A stretch of 64,000 nucleotides of DNA from Margaritispora aquatica (lineage: Eukaryota > Ascomycota > Leotiomycetes > Helotiales > Discinellaceae), in assembly GCA_007644065.1 (NCBI GenBank), contig VJWN01000001.1:138340-202339 (forward strand). The letters run 5' to 3'. The number at the start of each line of letters is the position of its first letter. Positions within the stretch are counted from its first letter, which is position 1. The notes under the pieces were generated by a model. The model saw only the letters and a list, made by a program, of their open reading frames with translations, made no database searches and had not been told where the DNA came from. Of the stretch, positions 57,165-64,000 are shown piece after piece. The translations under genes were made by a program, and so were the position numbers.

Positions 57165-59101
57165 ATGCGTCGAGCGGCAATCAGAGTCTTGAGGACAGCG
57201 CGTCTTGTCCCGTCCAGAAGTCTCGCGTCTCGCCCTCGTTCTGCTTTCCAACCTTCGAGCTATGCATTAGGCATTAGACACGCTTCTGGCCGATCAGAAC
57301 CTATCTCCAAGATCACCCAAGCCGCTTCAACCTCGAAGGCGCCCATACCTGCAGCAGGCACGTCGTCCATGTATATTCGCAGATTCTCGGTGGCTTTGGT
57401 ATCGGGCTTGGTGGGATACGGAGCTTGGTATACATACAAGATTCAGGCTGGAGACTCTACAGGTGTAGCTCAGCAAGCACACGCCTTTTCTACGACTGCA
57501 GCGTCTCTCGGTCCAGCACCCACCGGTCAAGAGGTTGAAAGAAAAGCTTTGATTGTCGGTCCGGATGAGCTGTATACTGGAGCAATTACAGGAAACGAGC
57601 CAATTTCTAAAGACACGGATGAGTCTGGACGCAAGGTCCTAGAGATGTTAACACCAGATCAAGCTACACAGAAGCTTCGAAGAAATGAGGAGTCGTATCT
57701 TGTAGGCCGGGGACAAGGCGTTGTGCGATACGATGTAGTTCAAATCCCAAGTAACGACCCTATTGAGGACGACCATGTTGAGAAGATCATCGAGGTTCCT
57801 CAATCTCCTGCGACAGCTTCTGGGCCTACTAACGACTGGATGTTCTGGGGTGTTTTTGATGGGCACTCGTATGTTCGAAGCAGGATGCTTCCTTCAAACA
57901 AAATGCTAACGTGAAATAGGGGATGGACAACATCTGCGAAGCTTCGACAAGTCCTCATAAACTACGTTGCACGAGAATTGAACTCTACATATAACGCTGC
58001 TCTCAAGGATCCTTCCTCCGATTCGCCATCTTCAGCAGCCATCGAAGATGCAATCAAGACTGGATTCAACCGCCTCGACCATGAGATCGTTCACGAGAGT
58101 GTTGAGAAGGTTCTCAAGGCCAACTCGAAGCTCGTCGCTGCTGAAATGCTAGCTCCAGCATTATCGGGATCTTGTGCACTTCTTTCATTTTATGATAGCA
58201 AGACAAATCTTCTCCGTGTAGCTTGCACAGGAGACTCCCGAGCTGTTCTTGGGCGCCGAGGTGATTCTGGAAAATGGGTCGCTACAGCATTGTCCGTTGA
58301 TCAAACTGGAAGCAACCCTGATGAGGAAGCCCGCATGCGAAAGCAACATCCTGGAGAGGACTATGTCATTCGCAACGGCCGTGTCCTTGGTGGTCTGGAG
58401 CCATCGCGCGCATTTGGAGACGCTACCTACAAATGGTCCCGTGAGGTCTCTGAACGTCTAAAGCAGTCTTTCTTCGGGCGTACTCCTTCACCTCTTCTCA
58501 AGACGCCTCCATATGTTACCGCTGAGCCTGTTGTTACCACAACCAAGATTCAACCAGAGAAGGGCGACTTCATGGTCATGGCTACCGATGGATTGTGGGA
58601 GATGCTTACCAATGAGGAAGTTGTTGGACTTGTTGGACAATGGATTGAGAAGCAACAGTCTGATACCAATGGCAATGGCGCAAGCTCTTGGGTGAAGATG
58701 TTCTCAGCACAGCAGAAGGGACTACCTGTTGAGCAGGGCACTGATCGATCCAAGGCAAAGGATGGACAGAAGAAACCAATCAGACAGCAGCAATGGGGTG
58801 TACAAGGAGGTGAAATGGAAAGATTTGTGGTTGAAGACAAGAATGCCGCAACGCATCTTGTGAGAAATGCTTTGGGTGGAAAGGACAAAGACATGGTCTG
58901 CGCTCTGTTGACACTCCCAGCGCCATACTCCAGGCGTTACAGGTAAGATTTCTCTTGGCTATCTTTGATTCAATGCTGACATAACCTAGGGATGATTTGA
59001 CGGTTGAGGTGATCTTCTTTGGTGAAGGACCAGGAAAGGGCAATGTCACTGTTAACAAGGAAGCCAGTGCATCAGCTTCGGACATCAAGGCGAAACTATA
59101 A
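57165..59101 (+). CDS. PTC5: Mitochondrial PP2C-type phosphatase (Ptc5-like), 3 exons
   Basis: Mn/Mg-dependent Ser/Thr phosphatase, 612 aa, resembling the yeast mitochondrial phosphatase Ptc5 that dephosphorylates pyruvate dehydrogenase E1-alpha. Exons are 57165-57868, 57920-58942 and 58990-59101. The N-terminus is an Arg-rich presequence (MRRAAIRVLRTARLVPSRSL), followed near residue 75 by a membrane helix (FSVALVSGLVGYGAWYTYKI), suggesting inner-membrane anchoring. PP2C motifs are in order: FWGVFDGHSGWTT across intron 1, SGSCALLSFYD, ACTGDSRAVLGRR, GGLEPSRAFGDA and MVMATDGLWEMLTNEE, then NAATHLVRNALGG and DDLTVEVIFFG across the last intron. All metal-binding aspartates seem present. The assignment to Ptc5 rather than another mitochondrial PP2C rests on length and layout. 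Confidence 0.92.
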
Positions 59102-59848
59102 GGCGTTCCTCGATATGAGGTTTGCATAGATCCTTGCAGTTTCGCAGTTTCGCAGCATCATAGCGTGCGTGTAATCAATCATGTTAAGAATTTGGTTGTG
59201 GGTGCTTTGGCGTGGGCGTATTCACGGGCATACCAGCTTGGGTTTGGGACTTACAAGAGTTCGGTTAGAACACAATGGCAATAACATATCTACGACTAGT
59301 GAATTGCCTTTCCTCTGCATGCCATAAAGGCTCTGAGTTCATAAGCTCGGGCTTGGCGATCTCTCTACTTCGACGGCCTTTCAACAACCCGTTGGTGCCA
59401 AGTGTCATCTTGCATAAGGCAATAGTCAATTTTCTTCACTGACATGTTGAATGCGTGCTGATCATCCCAAGCATCTCGCAATGTCCTGCCTTGTCGAGTT
59501 ATGAATTCCTAGTTCTGTAAGTAATTGATCAACCACAAGGTGGAAAGATACCCCGCCATAGCCTCTTCCTCAAGTCGTGTTGAAAGCCATTCGCTCGCTT
59601 AATCCCGACAACAGGGTTCTTCGTATTATTACCCCCTTTCAAGGTGGGAAGTGAGAGAGGCGCAGCCTGCGAGAGCAACCGACATGATTTCTTGCACGAG
59701 GCTGTGAGCAAGCGAGGGGGTATATATGTCGATGTTTACATGGTTGAGGTAACGTCTTTGTTCACTGATTGACTTATAAACAAGATTCGTCTTTGAACAT
59801 CATAACACATTCTCAACCTGAATCGCAGCAGGAGCAAAAAACACCACA
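59102..59848. other. Intergenic, no gene seen
   Basis: Spacer between the PP2C 3' end and the next plus-strand gene; no coding or RNA feature is seen. Confidence 0.5.
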
Positions 59849-60895
59849 ATGGCAACAACATCCTCCTTCTCACCCTCACAAAATATCCCACTCCGCCGCC
59901 TCCCCTCATCATCTTCCTCAAAAGCAGATCCATTCGCCGACCCAGACACAGAAAGCATTGCCAGCGTCGAGACCAACACCACTGCAGATTCATACACAAC
60001 AGACGATCGCTCATCCATCAACCACTCCTTACTCCGCCGTTCCCATGGGGATAAGAATGCGAATGGAAGTGACGAGCTAGCAAGGGCCTGGCAACCCACA
60101 GCTGTCTTCAGGATCGATAGCAAAGGGAAGCCGTTCCTCGCACTACCTACGCCCGTAAGCGAGCTCGAAATCCCCATTTTGCGCGTCATCGTCTCAGGAG
60201 ACGGGGAATTAGCAAGAGAGGAGCCAGCATTCGTGAGCGTGCGTCCCGAAAGGCGGAGCGGGAGCTGCGAGCTTTTCGCCGAGAGTGCTGTTGGATTAGG
60301 CGAGAGGCTGGCGGGCACGCGGTATGTCTGGGGACCGGGCAGGAATCCAGTTGTGCGCATCTTGCCCCCTTCTAAGATCGGGATGGGGATCGATATTGGG
60401 GGAGAGATGGATGAGTTTGAGATCAGGAAGAGCAGTATTTGGAATCGCACGTGTGGGTTTCGCAGTCGTGGGGGAGAGTTCGAGTGGCGGTATGCGGGGA
60501 AGCCTGAGAGGAAGGTTGTTGCTGGGCTGAGAGCAAGGGAGAGGGCGAGGGGGAAGGAGGTGGAGGAGATTAACAGTTTGTTGGTTTTGGAGAAGATCGT
60601 TAGCAGTGGTAGTGGTGGTAGTGGTGCTGGTAGTGGGAAGAGCAAAGGTGAGAAGAGAATCAGAGTTGCAATGTTGATTCGAAGTGATGGGACCAGGACT
60701 GAGGGGTCGGGAAAGAGAGATGCGGGGAATGGAGGCGTGCTGGAGGTTTGTGTGAATGGTGGTGGGGAGGGAGGGGACATGATAGATGAGGTTACAGTGG
60801 TGGTTACTTGTTTGGTTATGTTGAAGAAAGAGGTTGATCGTGCGAGGGGGAGGAAGATCGCTGCGATGGGGGCGATTGCTGGTAGTGCTGTATAA
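59849..60895 (+). CDS. Hypothetical protein, 348 aa, single exon
   Basis: The plus-strand frame is preferred over an equally long minus-strand frame (59800-60954). It starts at a good ATG (ACACCACAATGG) and has a sensible composition: a Ser-rich, phosphorylation-prone N-terminus (SSSSSKADPFADPDTESIAS), then a beta-rich region (AVFRIDSKGKPFLALPTPVS; YVWGPGRNPVVRILPPSKIG). A Gly/Ser linker (SSGSGGSGAGSGKSKGEKR) and a hydrophobic helix (DEVTVVVTCLVMLKKEVDRA) near the C-terminus follow. The minus-strand alternative is Pro/Leu-rich as expected of antisense. I recall no named family. Confidence 0.72.
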   Translation: MATTSSFSPSQNIPLRRLPSSSSSKADPFADPDTESIASVETNTTADSYTTDDRSSINHSLLRRSHGDKNANGSDELARAWQPTAVFRIDSKGKPFLALPTPVSELEIPILRVIVSGDGELAREEPAFVSVRPERRSGSCELFAESAVGLGERLAGTRYVWGPGRNPVVRILPPSKIGMGIDIGGEMDEFEIRKSSIWNRTCGFRSRGGEFEWRYAGKPERKVVAGLRARERARGKEVEEINSLLVLEKIVSSGSGGSGAGSGKSKGEKRIRVAMLIRSDGTRTEGSGKRDAGNGGVLEVCVNGGGEGGDMIDEVTVVVTCLVMLKKEVDRARGRKIAAMGAIAGSAV

Positions 60896-61505
60896 GCTAT
60901 TTCTTGACAGAGGGGGTTCATGTTGAGTTTATTTTCGAGTGCGGCATTTTGCAAGATAATTAGACATGAAGGATATAGAATTTTCAGGCTAGTTTATTAA
61001 TATAATTTTATATTTGAACTCCGTGGTAGAAAATATAGTATCACTAAACATCCCAAATCTAAGCCCAAAATCTAAGCCCAAGGTTGTGGATGCATTTTTC
61101 GAAAACTCCGAAGATTTCGAAAGTAGCACTAATAGTCACATGAACTTACAAGCTATTCGGATCCTTGTTAGTTCATTCCGCAAATATTGCCGATAAATCC
61201 AATGTAAGTTCATCACAGAGTGTAATCTTTAGTCTCCAACAAAACCAAGGTCTTGACTCAGGTTGCTCGTCACAAAAGAGTCATGTGATGTGGCTGTGAA
61301 AAGAAGCTTTCGGTTATTCTGCGCATCTCTGTTCATCTCAAGAAATGGAGGGCGACTCAACCTATACTTCTAGAATACCATCCACATATCATATCATCAT
61401 CACCTAAGAACGCAAAACCAAAACGCCTATATCTCTAGTCGAGAGTACCGCTCTCGCGAAGAACACGTTAGAACCAAGTCAAATCAAACTCGCACAATTT
61501 CTGGC
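60896..61505. other. Intergenic, no gene seen
   Basis: AT-rich 3' flank and the promoter of the next gene; nothing further is seen. Confidence 0.5.
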
Positions 61506-62201
61506 ATGAACTCCTCAAGACATGCAAACAGATCCAACCGCGACCAAGCATCCGGCAGGGGAGGTGGAGGTGGAGGTAGAGGTCAAGGCCGAGGCGACCG
61601 GCAACATAACGGTCACTCGGAATTCAGCTCAGTCCCTAGCATCCAGCAAGTCATCGTCGGCGCACCAGTATCCATTGTGTTGAAAGTCGATCAACCCACA
61701 GGACGGCAAGTCCAAGGCACAGTGGCCGAGCTATTGACGCGTGGGAACCATCCTCGAGGCATCAAAGTCCGCTTGCAAGATGGGAGAGTTGGGCGCGTGC
61801 AGATGATGGCGACGGAGGAGCAGGCGAGGATAGGATCGGAGGGTTTGGCTGGCTTGGGACGGAATGGTGAGAGAGAAGGAGGTGACAGCTTTCCGTCGTT
61901 TGCTGTTAGGAATGGGAATGCTGCTTCTTCTGGAATCAGATACTCGGACTTCAGGGTTGATTCGCCTGATCAGCCTGAGCGTGTAGAGGCAAGTCTGGCT
62001 GATTATGTGGTCACCAAGCCGAAGGGTAAGGCGAAGAAAGGATCAAGCATGGCTTCTGATGCTGGAAACTTGCCACCAGCCAATTTTGAGTACAGTACCG
62101 CGCAACCTCCCCCGTTGGCACTCAGCGTTTGTCCTGTTTGCGGAGAGTTTGAGGGTGACGAGATGGCGGTTGCTCATCATGTAAATTCGCATTTCGATTG
62201 A
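61506..62201 (+). CDS. YwbE-domain (DUF2196) protein with C-terminal zinc finger, 231 aa
   Basis: Single exon. An N-terminal Arg/Gly-rich stretch (SGRGGGGGGRGQGRGD) resembles RGG RNA-binding tails. Residues 45-100 match the YwbE family: GAPVSIVLKVDQPTGRQVQG, then LTRGNHPRGIKVRLQDGRVG and RVQ, a small beta-domain of unknown biochemical role found in bacteria and eukaryotes. The C-terminus is a single zinc finger, CPVCGEFEGDEMAVAHHVNS-H, with C2-H-H spacing close to UBZ/Rad18-type ubiquitin-binding fingers. RNA binding and ubiquitin contact are inferences. The gene is intact. Confidence 0.88.
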   Translation: MNSSRHANRSNRDQASGRGGGGGGRGQGRGDRQHNGHSEFSSVPSIQQVIVGAPVSIVLKVDQPTGRQVQGTVAELLTRGNHPRGIKVRLQDGRVGRVQMMATEEQARIGSEGLAGLGRNGEREGGDSFPSFAVRNGNAASSGIRYSDFRVDSPDQPERVEASLADYVVTKPKGKAKKGSSMASDAGNLPPANFEYSTAQPPPLALSVCPVCGEFEGDEMAVAHHVNSHFD

Positions 62202-64000
62202 GATACCAGAGCTGTGGGCCATAGGCAGTGTACATATGCTCGAACACCAGGGCCCTTCGGATGCTATCAATAACGCATCGTCGAATTTTTAGATGCATTA
62301 GACTGAGAAGCTAGACTAGACTTGTCTCTCATGCCAGATTCAAACTTCTCAATAAGAGACCTTGACAGTAACCGTCCTGGAGGCAATCGGAGTTGCAAGG
62401 AGTTCGGTATCTCTTTCTCTTTCGGTATACATGATATATCCAAAATCCGGTTCAATTTCTTTCTTTCTTGGTGATATTGCTAGATGGTGGTATGGCTCCG
62501 CTACAAGTTTCCTGGGTTTTCTTTGACTCCTCCATTGGTATGGTATCCTCTAAGCTTAATGATGAGCTTGGTGTTCCCGATATTCTCTTTCTTCTGAAGT
62601 ACAATGTTTCCTCTTGTCGGTATAATAGTGTGTTGTATTCAGACCAACACGAAAGCCCTTTCGCTCATTAATACTGCATATTTGCCTCGATTTAATTAGT
62701 CAATCTCTAAACTTGAAGTGAAATATATAGCTACATATAGCAATAGCTCGTAGGAAAGTCAATATATCTCGATTTGCGATCTATTCTATCCTATATCAAT
62801 ACACCTGGTACTATTCGCATTTAAAAGTTCAATATATAAAAAATCTCTACAAACGTAATAGAATAGACTGTAAAATAACTATGAGTTTTAACTAAAGTGA
62901 ATAAATACTGTATAGTTGAATTGGGTATTTAATTACTCTATCTGTTTATTGATAATCCATAAATATAATAGTCTTCCAAGCTTTATATTTACAATAGCTT
63001 GCTTTTATGCTTTATTAATCCTATAATATCTCTTCGCTCCTAAAGGTCCAAACAGTAATTAAAGAATTGAAAGCAACTAAAATCTTTTTATTCTAAGCGC
63101 TATACCTAAAGAAAAGTACTAAATAACATTATGTTAGTAAAGATATAATATTACGATATTCAACGCTATTTATATAGAGTTACTTATAGAATAGCTGATA
63201 ATCTAGTTAGCTAATTAGCTAATTAGCTAGTTAGCTAGTTATTAGCTAGATCCGTATAATAACTAGTCCCCATTACCTTAGGTACGATCGAGCAGACTTG
63301 TGCAGCTACAAAGTAGTTGTATTATAATAACCTAGATACGTGGTGAAGCTCCGTACCTTCAGTTTCTCGCTAACACGGATTCTCCAGATCGGTCGGCTTC
63401 CATTTACCCCGCACACTTGCCGTGCGCTTGTAAATAACCTTCCGAATAGATTTCTCAATGTACGTAGATACAGAGTACTCCGTTGTAGAAGGAAACCGAA
63501 CATAGAGAATATTTTACATGTGAGACAAAGGAAAGATCCCAGGCCGGAAACTCCTTCCGTACAGAACGCCTGCTTGAGGATTATGCCCGCTAGGCAGACT
63601 GACTGGCTGAACTAGGAGGTGTTGGCATCTGGAAGCGAGAGCTGGTGAAGAACCAGATAATTTCATGAGTTGGGTGGACCACAAGGCAAAAGAAAACCGA
63701 AAATTTGAGATTTTTCAAAAGTGTTTAGAAATTCTAAAATATTATAAGACGGCTATTCTAATGTTATTAACTACTAATATCTACTTAATTTTTGCGGGTT
63801 TGTATTGTTGTTATGTTGAAAGCACGGGTTGTGCGATTGAGTGGACGCTTGATTAGGGGGTTTCCTTACCGAACTTTGCCTAGCAATCTATTGGACTGAA
63901 CTACCTCAATCCAGCCTTGCGATATCCAGCACCACCCACCTGAGATGGGATTCCATCCCGGCCTCTTAATCCTTCCTTTTCCTTCTACTCCAAAACCTGG
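62202..64000. other. AT-rich gene-free end region
   Basis: From about 62660 to 63290 the DNA is very AT-rich with many TA steps, as seen in decayed or RIP-mutated repeats; this origin is inference. Small frames at 63340-63856 lack support. The sequence turns less AT-rich after 63320, perhaps marking an element edge. Confidence 0.4.
63202..63247. repeat. TTAGCTAA-type short repeats
   Basis: Tandem and palindromic copies of TAGCTAAT/TAGTTAGC words cluster here within the AT-rich tract. Confidence 0.75.

Noticed and set aside
59800..60954. 384-codon minus-strand frame
   Set aside because: Pro/Leu/Ser-rich antisense of the plus-strand 348-aa gene, which has a better start and composition.
1..64000. 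CRISPR arrays, bacterial operons or phage genes
   Set aside because: Introns, tRNA intron and protein content show a eukaryotic nuclear sequence; the only spaced direct repeats are coding repeats and microsatellites.

Overview
The window is nuclear DNA of a filamentous ascomycete (Pezizomycotina). The genes carry short spliceosomal introns, mostly 45-100 bp, with GTAAGT/GTATGT donors and CTAAC/CTGAC branch sites just before CAG or TAG. The catalogue is typically fungal: a HET-domain protein, tannase, M43 secreted protease, maltose-type MFS permease, mitochondrial FAD glycerol-3-phosphate dehydrogenase, ATX1 and a tRNA-Leu with an intron after position 37. A Leotiomycetes (Helotiales-like) source is my inference from the general look of the proteins, not a demonstrated fact. 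Exon structures were built by hand from splice sites and frame continuity.

Layout. 0-11 kb: aldo-keto reductase, tRNA-Leu(AAG), a Kre9/Knh-like type I membrane protein, GUT2, a two-exon hypothetical gene and a 70-aa membrane protein. 12-16.5 kb: a head-to-head pair of paralogs of unknown function, one with an in-frame TGA, then a helical hypothetical protein. 18-29 kb: tannase/feruloyl esterase, a small hypothetical gene, an MFS sugar permease, a small secreted protein and a BTB protein, with long gene-poor spacers. 29.8-34.4 kb: a large repeat protein with a two-pass membrane tail, an orphan coding fragment and an SCP-x-type thiolase. 37.7-47.9 kb: an M43 metalloprotease, a seven-exon protein with a split HExxH motif, a secreted precursor of nine KR-bounded peptide repeats, a kinase with an FHA-like N-terminus and a small basic protein. 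50-62.2 kb: HET protein, ATX1, RQC1/TCF25, mitochondrial PP2C, a conserved-looking hypothetical and a YwbE/zinc-finger protein. The last 1.8 kb is AT-rich and gene-free.

The genes do not form an obvious pathway cluster. Housekeeping genes (GUT2, thiolase, ATX1, RQC1, PP2C) alternate with accessory ones (tannase, M43 protease, HET, repeat protein, repeat-peptide precursor). The most interesting item is the repeat-peptide precursor at 43475-44200: signal peptide, nine near-identical 20-aa units separated by Lys-Arg (Kex2-type) sites, and adjacent units that encode the same peptide with two alternating sets of synonymous codons.
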